64,000 nucleotides of DNA from Acidimicrobiales bacterium (GTDB lineage: Bacteria; Actinomycetota; Acidimicrobiia; Acidimicrobiales; Aldehydirespiratoraceae). Under the pieces are notes generated by a model that was given only the letters and a program-made list of their open reading frames with translations, ran no database searches and had not been told where the DNA came from. A program made the translations under genes and the position numbers. Where the stretch lies: positions 1 to 64,000 of the forward strand of contig JAQWMR010000002.1 in assembly GCA_029246685.1 (NCBI GenBank), in the 5' to 3' direction. Shown piece by piece: positions 1-8,217 of the stretch (within the stretch, counting starts at the first letter, position 1; every line of letters starts with the position of its first letter).

Positions 1-483
<483 letters not shown>

Positions 484-598
484 ACAATTCAACCCGGATG
501 TTCGTGCTCGCTATGGAGTTCTGAAGAGGCAGGGGTCCACCGACCCCGCCCTTCGGCATTGTTGTCGGCTTGCCGGCAGACAATCGCCAACTCAACAG
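484..598 (+). other. 23S-5S internal transcribed spacer with processing stem
   Basis: No gene or tRNA is seen in the spacer. Positions 558-584 form a hairpin (ATTGTTGTCGG paired with CCGGCAGACAAT, one bulged base, CTTG loop) just before the 5S gene, which probably serves as an RNase processing site for the precursor. This function is inferred from position and pairing only. Confidence 0.5.
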
Positions 599-716
599 TT
601 TCGGTGGCGATAGCGACAGGGTCATACCCGTTCCCATTCCGAACACGGAAGTCAAGCCTGTCAGCGCCGATGGTACTTGGGACGTCAGTCCCTGGGAGAG
701 TAGGACGCCGCCGGAT
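599..716 (+). rRNA. rrf: 5S ribosomal RNA
   Basis: A 5S rRNA of about 118 nt. The conserved loop sequence CCCATTCCGAACACGGAAGT and the segment CAGCGCCGATGGTACT are present, and the ends pair to form helix I (TTCGGTGGCG near 599-608 with CGCCGCCGGA near 706-715). It follows the 23S gene by about 115 nt and precedes a strong terminator. The exact ends are uncertain by a few bases. Confidence 0.93.
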
Positions 717-762
717 TTCTCTGCTCGCGGGGCTCGCCTCGCTCGAGCGAAATCAATGATTG

Positions 763-797
763 CTCAGGCCCCGCTTCGGCGGGGCCTGAGTGCGTTT
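763..797 (+). terminator. Rho-independent terminator of the rRNA operon
   Basis: A perfect 12-bp stem (763-774 with 779-790) closed by a TTCG tetraloop is followed by TGCGTTTT. It lies 47 nt after the 5S gene and ends the rRNA operon. The T tract overlaps the first bases of the open frame of the next gene, which argues against using the upstream TTG codon at 797 as that gene's start. Confidence 0.93.
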
Positions 798-806
798 TGG
801 CCCAGA

Positions 807-820
807 TAGGATCGATCGCT
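807..820 (+). promoter_or_regulatory. -10 box for leaderless mRNA of the TPR gene
   Basis: TAGGAT at 807-812 is followed by 8 nt and then the ATG at 821. This is the actinobacterial TANNNT -10 pattern with transcription starting at or near the start codon. Confidence 0.5.
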
Positions 821-1975
821 ATGCCCTCTTACGGTCGCCGAGACAATCGATCTGGCACCGGTGGTTCCGGGGGCCGTTCGGGCCCGTCCAACGGTCGCTC
901 GGGTCCGCCGAAGGGCCGTTCGGGTCCGCCGCGAGACCGCGATGATCGGTCCCGCGACCGCGACCGGCGTCCGCCGCGTGATGGAGACGACCGCGCCGAG
1001 GAACGACGCCCACCGGGTCCCGATCTGGCCGGTCCGGCCAAGTGGGGCCGTATCGCCCGAGGCGGGGCCGGACGGATGGAGTCGCCGGCCATCGGCACCG
1101 AGGCCCACGACGACATTCCCCAACGGCGAAAGCGCCCGAAGCCGCCGCCCCCTGTCGATGAGGAAACCGGCGAGGACGGCGCGCCTGTCGAACCGGAGCC
1201 CGAGCCTGTCGTCGAGAAGAAGCCGCTGCCACCCCGGCCGGATCGCGAGTTGCCTGGGGCAGAAGACCTTCAGCGCCACACGGCGAAAGCGGTTCGCCGT
1301 AGTCGCGGCCCTGCCGCGCGAGACCGTAAGCCCCTCGGCGCCCGCCCTCAGCCGGTCGAGGACCCGGCGGTCGCGCTCAAGCGTCTCGTCGGTCCTGACC
1401 GGGCGAAGAGCCTGGCCCGTCGACTGAACGACGCCGGCCGGGCATACCAGAGTGACCGCTTCGACGATGCGCAGAAGGCGCTGCGACCCATCGTCAAGGA
1501 GGCGCCGGAGCTCGCCGACGGCCGCGAGCTGATGGGGCTCGCTTACTACCGCATGGGGAAGTGGACCGAGGCGATCAACCAACTCGAGCACTTCCGGGCG
1601 ATCACCCACTCGACCGAACAGCATCCCGTGCTGATGGACTGTCACCGGGCCAAGAAGCGATGGGCCGATGTCGAGATTCTCTGGACCGAACTGGGTGAGA
1701 CGTCGCCCGCCGGCGATCTCATCACCGAAGGCCGGATCGTTCTCGCCGGAGCCCAAGCAGACCAGGACGACCTCGCGGCGGCGATTCGCACCTTGCAGGC
1801 CGGATGGAAGCTGCCCAAGCGCCCGCAGGAGTACCACCTGCGCCGGGCCTACGCCCTCGCCGACTTCTACGACCGCGCCGGCAAGGCGGCTCGAGCTCGG
1901 GAGCTCTTCAAGTGGATCGCCGGGCACGATCCGCGCTTCGCCGACGTCAAGACGCGGGTGAAAGCCCTCAGCTGA
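821..1975 (+). CDS. TPR-repeat protein with low-complexity basic N-terminus
   Basis: Function is unknown. The first ~190 residues are low complexity, rich in Gly, Arg, Pro, Asp and Ser with several repeats of the form GRSGPP, and are probably disordered. The C-terminal ~190 residues (from about residue 195) are helical and have tetratricopeptide-like units (for example AYYRMGKWTEAINQLEHF), the kind of scaffold that binds other proteins. I chose ATG 821 over the in-frame TTG 797 because the latter lies in the rRNA terminator and because a -10 box sits 8 nt before 821. No catalytic motif is seen. Its place directly after the rRNA operon might suggest a link with translation or RNA, but this is only a guess. 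Confidence 0.8.
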   Translation: MPSYGRRDNRSGTGGSGGRSGPSNGRSGPPKGRSGPPRDRDDRSRDRDRRPPRDGDDRAEERRPPGPDLAGPAKWGRIARGGAGRMESPAIGTEAHDDIPQRRKRPKPPPPVDEETGEDGAPVEPEPEPVVEKKPLPPRPDRELPGAEDLQRHTAKAVRRSRGPAARDRKPLGARPQPVEDPAVALKRLVGPDRAKSLARRLNDAGRAYQSDRFDDAQKALRPIVKEAPELADGRELMGLAYYRMGKWTEAINQLEHFRAITHSTEQHPVLMDCHRAKKRWADVEILWTELGETSPAGDLITEGRIVLAGAQADQDDLAAAIRTLQAGWKLPKRPQEYHLRRAYALADFYDRAGKAARARELFKWIAGHDPRFADVKTRVKALS

Positions 1976-2094
1976 TCGGTTCGGCCCCAAGGCCGGCTGT
2001 CTGTCACATGCCGTCGCTACGGTGGGTTCAGCACTTCCCCTCACGCAACCGCTTGTCGCGTCTCGCGGCCAAGCGGGCTCTGAAGGGAACAGCA

Positions 2095-2469
2095 ATGAAC
2101 ATCACCATCCTCCGCGGCGTCGTCGCGACCGATGCGAGTCACACCGACCTGGCTGATGGCCGAGGTGTCCACAACTTCGAATTCCGAACGGCCGAGTCGG
2201 TTGTGCCGGCCGCCTGGTACGACGCGCGGCGTCCTCCCCGGCTCGCCGCGGGCGACGAAATGGTGGTCGTCGGGCAGGTCCGGCGACGGAGGTTCCGAGC
2301 GGGCGGAGGGAGCCAGAGCCGCACCGAGGTGGTCGCCGGCATGCTTGCCAAGGCCGGCTCGAGCAGGGCCGAGAAGGCCGTCCTCGCGGCCGCGGAACGT
2401 TGCTGCGTCGACGAGTCGGCGTCGCAGCGCTGGGGATGCACCACTAGCGGCGGGGGGTGGTTATGGTGA
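2095..2469 (+). CDS. SSB-like small OB-fold protein
   Basis: A 124-residue protein resembling the short single-stranded-DNA-binding-like proteins of actinobacteria. The N-terminal half reads as OB-fold strands (MNITILRGVV, NFEFRTAE, DEMVVVGQVRRRRF), with an Arg-rich segment at about residues 63-67. There is no acidic C-terminal tip of the kind used by true replicative SSB for partner binding, so an accessory role is more likely than replication. The ATG is preceded by a good ribosome-binding site (GAAGGGA, about 8 nt upstream). It ends 38 nt before the start chosen for korA. Confidence 0.7.
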   Translation: MNITILRGVVATDASHTDLADGRGVHNFEFRTAESVVPAAWYDARRPPRLAAGDEMVVVGQVRRRRFRAGGGSQSRTEVVAGMLAKAGSSRAEKAVLAAAERCCVDESASQRWGCTTSGGGWLW

Positions 2470-2507
2470 CCGAGTCCGCGACAGGACGTCGTTGTCAAGG
2501 GGGACCG

Positions 2508-4376
2508 GTGACCAACACAGACGAACGCTTGGCTGAGATTCGTGAAGTCGACCGAATCATCGTGCGGTTCGCCGGCGACTCGGGCGACGGCATGCAGCTG
2601 ACCGGCGATCGGTTCACCTCCGCCAGTGCGTTGTCCGGCAACGATCTCGCCACGCTTCCGGAGTTCCCCGCGGAGATCCGAGCGCCGGCCGGCACGCTTG
2701 CCGGCGTCTCGGCGTTCCAGGTCCACATCTCGGACCACGACATCCACACTCACGGCGACGCTCCCAACGTGCTGGTCGCAATGAACCCGGCCGCGATGAA
2801 GAGCGACCTTCCCAAGCTCGAGTCGGGCGGGACGGTCATCGTCAACACCGACGCGTTCGAGGAGCGCAACCTGACGAAGGCGGCCTACGACAGCAATCCG
2901 CTGGAGGACGGCACGCTTGATGGCTACTCCGTCATCACGGCGCCGATGACCGCGCTGACCAAAGAGGTCTGCAAGGACCTCGGCGTGAAGCCGCGCGATG
3001 CGGAACGGTCCAAGAACTTCTTCGCTCTCGGTCTCGTGTCGTGGCTCTACACGCGCCCCACCGAGCCGACGATGCACTGGATCCGCGAGAAGTTCGCGGG
3101 CAAGGACCTCGTCATCGCGGCAAATGAAGCCGCGTTCAAAGCCGGTCATGCGTTCGGTGAGACTGCCGAGCTGAGCGCGAGTCGGCTGGCGGTTCGCCCT
3201 GCGGAGCTTCCGGCAGGCACCTACACAAACATCAACGGCAACACGGCGCTGTCGTGGGGGTTGATCGCGGCGTCGCAGAAGGCCGGCGTTCCCATCTTCT
3301 TGGGCTCGTACCCGATCACGCCGGCGAGCGACATCCTTCACGAGCTCGCCAAACACAAGAACTTCGGCGTGCGGACGCTGCAGGCCGAAGACGAGATCGC
3401 GGCGATCGGGTCTGCGCTCGGCGCGGCCTACGGCGGACACCTCGGCGTCACGACCACCAGCGGTCCGGGAGTCGCGCTGAAGGGCGAGACGATGGGCCTC
3501 GCGGTGAGCCTCGAGCTCCCGCTCGTGATCGTCGACGTCCAGCGCGGCGGTCCGTCCACCGGCCTCCCCACCAAGACCGAGGCAGCGGATCTGATGATGG
3601 CCCGCTACGGCCGGCACGGGGAGGCCCCGCTGCCGATCGTCTCCGCCAACTCACCGTCGGATTGTTTCCGAGCCGCGTTCGAGGCGGTGCGGATAGCGCT
3701 TCGCTACCGCACACCGGTGATCCTGTTGTCCGACGGCTACCTGGCGAACGGCACCGAGCCCTGGCGCCTTCCCGACGTCGACTCCCTGCCCGACATCTCG
3801 GTGGACTTCGCAGCCGGGCCGAACGCTCTCAACGAGGACGGTGAACACGTCTTCTGGCCTTACATCCGCAACGAGGACCTCGCCCGATCCTGGGCCATCC
3901 CGGGCACCGACGACATCATGCATCGCATCGGTGGCATCGAGAAGGAAGACGGCACCGGCAACATCAGCTACGACCCCGAGAACCACGGGGCGATGGTCGA
4001 TATCCGGGAGGAACGGATCCAGAAGATCGCCGAGTCCTACCCGAGTCTCGAGGTGGTCGGCGTGCCGGATGCAGACGTCCTGCTCGTCGGCTGGGGCTCC
4101 ACGTGGGGCGCCATCACGGGTGCCGTCGGACGCCTGCAGCGCGCCGGACGCTCGGTCGGCCATGTCCACCTGAGAAACCTGTACCCCTTCCCCAATGACC
4201 TCGGCGAGATCCTGAAGAATCGCGAACACGTGATCGTCCCCGAGATGAACCTCGGCCAACTCACCGCATTGCTGCGGGCCGAGTATCTCGTGGACGCAAC
4301 CGTGATCTCGAAGGTCACGGGTCAGCCGTTCACCGCAGGAGAACTCGTCACCCAGATCGAGGAGATCGTCGGATGA
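2508..4376 (+). CDS. korA: 2-oxoacid:ferredoxin oxidoreductase, alpha subunit (fused gamma-alpha)
   Basis: Catalytic subunit of a CoA-dependent 2-oxoacid (most likely 2-oxoglutarate) oxidoreductase that forms acyl-CoA and reduces ferredoxin, an alternative to the 2-oxoglutarate dehydrogenase step of the TCA cycle. The 622-residue protein starts with a gamma domain (FAGDSGDG at about 21-28) and continues with the pyrimidine-binding alpha domain (YPITPAS near 267, then QRGGPSTGLPTK), the usual fused form. The GTG at 2508 was chosen because AAGGGGG lies 4-5 nt upstream; an ATG at 2463 is in frame but has no such site. It overlaps korB by 4 nt (ATGA), so the two subunits are translationally coupled. 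The substrate cannot be settled from sequence alone. Confidence 0.93.
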   Translation: MTNTDERLAEIREVDRIIVRFAGDSGDGMQLTGDRFTSASALSGNDLATLPEFPAEIRAPAGTLAGVSAFQVHISDHDIHTHGDAPNVLVAMNPAAMKSDLPKLESGGTVIVNTDAFEERNLTKAAYDSNPLEDGTLDGYSVITAPMTALTKEVCKDLGVKPRDAERSKNFFALGLVSWLYTRPTEPTMHWIREKFAGKDLVIAANEAAFKAGHAFGETAELSASRLAVRPAELPAGTYTNINGNTALSWGLIAASQKAGVPIFLGSYPITPASDILHELAKHKNFGVRTLQAEDEIAAIGSALGAAYGGHLGVTTTSGPGVALKGETMGLAVSLELPLVIVDVQRGGPSTGLPTKTEAADLMMARYGRHGEAPLPIVSANSPSDCFRAAFEAVRIALRYRTPVILLSDGYLANGTEPWRLPDVDSLPDISVDFAAGPNALNEDGEHVFWPYIRNEDLARSWAIPGTDDIMHRIGGIEKEDGTGNISYDPENHGAMVDIREERIQKIAESYPSLEVVGVPDADVLLVGWGSTWGAITGAVGRLQRAGRSVGHVHLRNLYPFPNDLGEILKNREHVIVPEMNLGQLTALLRAEYLVDATVISKVTGQPFTAGELVTQIEEIVG

Positions 4377-5383
4377 GCGACACAGCAACCACGACCAAGA
4401 AGGACTGGACGAGCGACCAAGAGGTCCGCTGGTGCCCAGGGTGCGGCGACTACTCGATCCTCACGGCCATGCAACTGCTCATGCCGGAGATCGGCACCCG
4501 CCGCGAAGACACGGTCTTCATCTCGGGAATCGGTTGTGCTGCTCGCTTCCCGTACTACATGAACACCTACGGGATGCACTCGATCCATGGGCGTTCTCCC
4601 GCGATCGCCACCGGGCTCGCAATGGCCCGACCGGACCTCGATGTCTGGGTGGTGGGCGGCGACGGCGACATGCTGTCGATCGGCGGCAACCACCTGATCC
4701 ACGCGCTGCGGCGCAACGTCAACCTGACGATCCTGTTGTTCAACAACCAGATCTATGGCCTCACGAAGGGTCAGTATTCGCCCACGAGTGAGGTCGGGAA
4801 GGTCACCAATTCCACGCCGATGGGCTCGCTCGACACGCCCTTCAATCCGGTGTCCGTGGCGCTCGGTGTGGAAGCCACCTTCGTGGCTCGCACCCACGAC
4901 ATGGATCGTGCCCACATGCAGGAAATGTTCCGACGGGCGCATGACCACAATGGCGCGGCGATCGTCGAGGTGTACCAGAACTGCAACGTCTTCAACGACG
5001 GGGCCTTCGCCTCGATCACCAAGAAGGACGCCCGGGCCGACATGCTCATCGAGCTCACCAACGGCGAGCCGGTGCGGTTCGGGCCGGAGGGCGAGCGGGG
5101 CGTGATGCTCGACAACGGCATCGCCCGAATCGTCGAGGTCGACGATGTCGGCGTCGATGCCCTTATCGTTCACAACGAAGCCGCTCCGGACTCGTCGGTC
5201 GCGTTCGCGTTGAGCCGCCTCGCCGGCGATCGAGAGAGCCCGACCCCGGTCGGCGTGTTCCGTGCCCTCGACTCGATCGACTACGGCGCTGCGGTCAACG
5301 CACAGCTCGCCGCCGCGCAGACCGAGGGCGGTGGCGATCTCCACGGGCTGCTTCACAGCCTGCCGACCTGGGAAGTCAGCTGA
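4373..5383 (+). CDS. korB: 2-oxoacid:ferredoxin oxidoreductase, beta subunit
   Basis: The thiamine-diphosphate-binding partner of KorA. The 336-residue protein shows the CPGCGD motif at about residues 21-26, the diphosphate/Mg motif GGDGDMLSIGGNH with the following NNQIYGLTKGQ segment, and SGIGC. It begins within the last codon of korA (ATGA overlap). Its own stop codon overlaps the non-canonical CTG start proposed for the next gene. Length and domain content are normal for the family. Confidence 0.93.
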   Translation: MSDTATTTKKDWTSDQEVRWCPGCGDYSILTAMQLLMPEIGTRREDTVFISGIGCAARFPYYMNTYGMHSIHGRSPAIATGLAMARPDLDVWVVGGDGDMLSIGGNHLIHALRRNVNLTILLFNNQIYGLTKGQYSPTSEVGKVTNSTPMGSLDTPFNPVSVALGVEATFVARTHDMDRAHMQEMFRRAHDHNGAAIVEVYQNCNVFNDGAFASITKKDARADMLIELTNGEPVRFGPEGERGVMLDNGIARIVEVDDVGVDALIVHNEAAPDSSVAFALSRLAGDRESPTPVGVFRALDSIDYGAAVNAQLAAAQTEGGGDLHGLLHSLPTWEVS

Positions 5384-6126
5384 CCGCCTGGGCCATCGAT
5401 CTCGACGGAGTGATCTGGCGGGGAACCGACACCATTCCCGGCGCGCCTGAGGCGATCGCAGCCGTGCGAGCCGCCGGCGAACCCCTTGCGTTCGTCACCA
5501 ACTCGGCCTTGCGGACGCCGGCGCAGGTCGGCGAAAAGCTTGCCTCACATGGCGTGCCTGACGCAGAGGATCTGGTCATCACCGCCGCGATGGCTGCCGC
5601 CGCGATGGTCGAGCCGGGCAGCAAAGTGCTCGTGATCGGCAGCGACGGTCTCCACACCGCGATGAACGACCGGGGAGTCGAGGTGGTGAGCGACGGCGCC
5701 GCCGACGCCGTCGCCGTCGGGATCACCATGGCGTTCGACTACGACGCACTCACGAGGGCGATGCGGGCGATCCGCGGCGGCGCCCGGTTCATTGCCACGA
5801 ACGATGACTCGACGTTCCCGAGCGCCGACGGACTCCTCCCGGGCAACGGCGCGCTCGTCTCGGCCGTCGCGACGTGTGCGGAGACCGAGCCGGAGGTGGC
5901 CGGGAAACCACATGCCCCGATTGCCGACATCGTGCGAGCTCGCCTCGGCGATGACGGCGTGATGGTCGGAGACCGCCCGGATACGGATGGACTCTTCGCC
6001 CTGTCCGTCGGCTATGACTTCGCGCTCGTGCTGAGCGGGGTGGTTGGCGCCGCGGATCTGCCGGTCGAGCCGTCGCCACGGTTCGTGGCCGACGACATCC
6101 TCTCCCTCGTCGAACAGCTGCTCTGA
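5380..6126 (+). CDS. HAD-IIA family phosphatase (NagD/glycerol-3-phosphate phosphatase type), probable CTG start
   Basis: A cytosolic HAD hydrolase that removes phosphate from small metabolites; the M. tuberculosis gene in the same context (Rv1692) is a glycerol-3-phosphate phosphatase. Motif I (DLDG, with the nucleophile Asp), motif II (FVTNSA) and a C-terminal VGDRPDTDG are all visible. The first ATG/GTG/TTG in frame is GTG 5410, but starting there would remove DLDG and kill the enzyme. No ATG, GTG or TTG occurs in this frame for about 300 nt upstream. The best solution is CTG 5380, which overlaps the korB stop (CTGA) and follows GGGAAG by about 5 nt. The length is then 248 residues. Confidence 0.85.
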   Translation: MTAWAIDLDGVIWRGTDTIPGAPEAIAAVRAAGEPLAFVTNSALRTPAQVGEKLASHGVPDAEDLVITAAMAAAAMVEPGSKVLVIGSDGLHTAMNDRGVEVVSDGAADAVAVGITMAFDYDALTRAMRAIRGGARFIATNDDSTFPSADGLLPGNGALVSAVATCAETEPEVAGKPHAPIADIVRARLGDDGVMVGDRPDTDGLFALSVGYDFALVLSGVVGAADLPVEPSPRFVADDILSLVEQLL

Positions 6127-6503
6127 CGCGCTGAGATCGTCACCCTCGGTGGCAACCGGTTGGACCTCCTGCCCCATGTCGCCCAGAGGGGGGTGCTGTG
6201 CCCTGAACGCCGTGCGGAACCGTTGGAGTCGCGTTGCGGGTGTCGCGGCCATTGTTGGCGCCGCCGCGGCCGCGTTTCAGATCGATCCCGACATCGTCAC
6301 GGACGTCTCGACCCCGTGTGCTGCTCAGCTTCGAGCACCATCCGGACCGCTCGCTCGCGCATCTCCGCCGGATACCTGCCCAGCCGTCGTTGCTCTGTCA
6401 TGGCTCCATCCTCCCAAGGACGAGAGCCTGCGCATTACCCGGGGAGCTTCATTACTGCGTACCGTGGCTGTTGCGATGATGAAGCGTAGTTGGTGACGAA
6501 CCC
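6127..6503. other. Gene-poor interval holding an IS3-type remnant
   Basis: This 377-nt gap separates the HAD gene from tlyA. Its only recognisable content is the minus-strand transposase fragment described next. Open frames on the plus strand here are not protein-like. The M. tuberculosis neighbour Rv1693 has no visible counterpart. Confidence 0.5.
6299..6401 (-). pseudogene. Remnant of an IS3-family transposase OrfA (N-terminus only)
   Basis: Read on the minus strand from ATG 6401, this encodes about 34 residues before a stop, including GRYPAEMRERAVRMVLEAE. That closely matches the start of IS3-family OrfA, a helix-turn-helix protein with the common form RYPPELRERAVRMV. The ATG is preceded by GGGAGGATGGAGCC, so even the original ribosome-binding site survives. 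The rest of OrfA, OrfB and the far end are missing, so it is a dead fragment left by an old insertion or deletion next to tlyA. Confidence 0.7.
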
Positions 6504-7313
6504 TTGAGTCGGCGACGTCGACTCGATGCGGAGCTGGTTCGGCGGGGGCTTTCGCCCAGTCGAACGCAGGCCCAGGAGCTGATCGCGGCCCATCGGGTGA
6601 CGGTCGACGGGGCGGTCGCCGACAAGTCCGCGCGGCAGGTCGATCCGGGCGACGCGATCGAAGTCGAAGGAGACGGGCCGCGCTTCGTCAGCCGTGGTGG
6701 CGACAAACTCGCTGCAGCCCTCGCCCACTTCGAGATCGACCTCGAGGGGCTGCGAGTGGTGGACGCCGGCTCGTCCACTGGTGGGTTCACCGACTGCTCG
6801 TTGCAGCATGGTGCCGCTCGCGTCGTTGCGATCGACGTCGGCCGCAATCAGCTCCATGAGCGGATTCGAGCCGACGCCCGTGTCGATGTCCATGAGCAGA
6901 CGAACGTGCGGGGCCTGTCCGCGGACGACGTCGGTGGGCCCGGCGCCATCGTGGTCGCCGACCTGTCGTTCATTTCGCTGCGCACGGTCGTTGATTCGCT
7001 CCTGGGTCTCACGGAGGAGGACGGCCTGTTGGTGCTGTTGGTGAAGCCCCAGTTCGAAGCGGGAAAGGCAGAGGCCGACAAAGGCCGCGGCGTGATCCGC
7101 GATCCGGAGGTGTGGCGTCGAACCCTTGTGGAGGTATGCACCGCGCTCCAGGACCGAGGAGCGGCCATCATGGGGGTCATGGTTTCACCGATCACCGGAG
7201 GCGATGGCAACGTCGAGTTCCTCGTTCACGCCGTGCGCGGCGAGCGCGTCGCCGCCGGCCCGCTGATCGAGGCCGCCGTGGCGGCGGCCGTGGACATGGC
7301 GGAGCAGGGCTGA
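6504..7313 (+). CDS. tlyA: TlyA-type rRNA 2'-O-methyltransferase (hemolysin A family)
   Basis: Methylates ribose in 16S and 23S rRNA; in mycobacteria loss of TlyA gives capreomycin resistance. The 269-residue protein has an N-terminal S4 RNA-binding domain (about 1-60), then VSRGGDKL and a Rossmann methyltransferase fold with the S-adenosylmethionine loop DAGSSTGGF (about 87-95), ADLSF, and LVKPQFE. It starts with TTG at 6504. Its TGA stop overlaps the nadK ATG by 1 nt (TGATG). It is the first gene of the conserved tlyA-nadK-recN run. Confidence 0.93.
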   Translation: MSRRRRLDAELVRRGLSPSRTQAQELIAAHRVTVDGAVADKSARQVDPGDAIEVEGDGPRFVSRGGDKLAAALAHFEIDLEGLRVVDAGSSTGGFTDCSLQHGAARVVAIDVGRNQLHERIRADARVDVHEQTNVRGLSADDVGGPGAIVVADLSFISLRTVVDSLLGLTEEDGLLVLLVKPQFEAGKAEADKGRGVIRDPEVWRRTLVEVCTALQDRGAAIMGVMVSPITGGDGNVEFLVHAVRGERVAAGPLIEAAVAAAVDMAEQG

Positions 7314-8164
7314 TGGCGAACGTCGGACTCATCGTCCATCTCGGTCGCGACAAGGCATCGGCGCATGCCCGAGATCTCGCCGAGTGGCTGAGCGCCGAAG
7401 GACACACGGTTCGCATGCCGCCCGATGACGCGGATGTGAGTGGGCTCGCCGATCACGAGGTCGCCGCATCGGACTTCGGTGCAGGGCTCGATCTGTGCGT
7501 CACGCTCGGCGGCGATGGGTCGATCCTCCGTGCGGTCGAACTCTTGGGCGACGCGCCCGTGCCGATTCTCGGGGTCGACCACGGGCAGCTCGGATATCTC
7601 ACCGAGGTCGAACCGGGCGATGCGCAGTCTGCCGTGGCTCGCGCGCTCGCCGGCGACCACGCGCTCTACGAGCGGATGCTCATCGAGATCACCATCATCG
7701 CCGGCGACGAGGTGCAGAGCCACCGGGCCCTCAACGAGGCAGTCATCGAGCGATCGGCCGATGCGAACACGATCCGTCTCGCAGTCGACGTCGATGACGA
7801 GTTCTTCACGAGCTACGCGGCCGACGGCCTGATCGTGGCCACGCCCACCGGCTCCACGGCGTATGCGTTCTCCGCTCGGGGCCCCATCATCGATCCGAGC
7901 CACTCGGCGCTGCTGCTCACGCCGGTGTCGCCCCACATGCTGTTCGATCGGTCGCTGGTGCTGGCCCCGTCCACCCGATTGCGTATGACCATCGACGGTC
8001 ACCGTCCGGCAACAGTGTCAGTGGACGGTCGTAGGGTGGCGGTTGTGGGCGATGGCGACACGATCGAGTGCACGGCATCGTCTCATTCGGTCCGACTCGT
8101 CTCGTTCGGGCCCCGACAGTTCCATCGAGTGTTGAAGGCGAAGTTCGGACTCAATGATCGCTAG
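7313..8164 (+). CDS. nadK: NAD kinase
   Basis: Phosphorylates NAD to NADP and so sets the cell's NADPH pool. The 283-residue protein has the GGDGS motif (about 66-70), the NE pair in ALNEAVIER, and the conserved TPTGSTAYAFSARGPII segment. It starts at ATG 7313, overlapping the tlyA stop. The length is normal. The last codons lie in a short direct repeat (8154-8180). Confidence 0.95.
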   Translation: MANVGLIVHLGRDKASAHARDLAEWLSAEGHTVRMPPDDADVSGLADHEVAASDFGAGLDLCVTLGGDGSILRAVELLGDAPVPILGVDHGQLGYLTEVEPGDAQSAVARALAGDHALYERMLIEITIIAGDEVQSHRALNEAVIERSADANTIRLAVDVDDEFFTSYAADGLIVATPTGSTAYAFSARGPIIDPSHSALLLTPVSPHMLFDRSLVLAPSTRLRMTIDGHRPATVSVDGRRVAVVGDGDTIECTASSHSVRLVSFGPRQFHRVLKAKFGLNDR

Positions 8165-8192
8165 ACCGATGATCGCTAGAACGCCATGATCG
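8154..8192. repeat. Short direct repeat at the nadK/recN junction
   Basis: ATGATCGCTAGA occurs at 8154-8165 and again at 8169-8180, with a partial third copy ATGATCG at 8186. The first copy contains the nadK stop codon. It looks like a local replication-slippage duplication. Confidence 0.7.
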
Positions 8193-8217
8193 TTCACCAC
8201 CGTCCAGAGGACGGACC

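Noticed and set aside
764..2095. A 443-codon open frame on the minus strand opposite the TPR gene, and many similar long antisense frames (for example 2139-3617, 8194-9759, 9701-11461, 19174-20838, 61566-63674).
   Set aside because: They are shadows of high-GC genes: Arg/Pro/Asp-rich, no domain motif, and the opposite strand has a clear gene.
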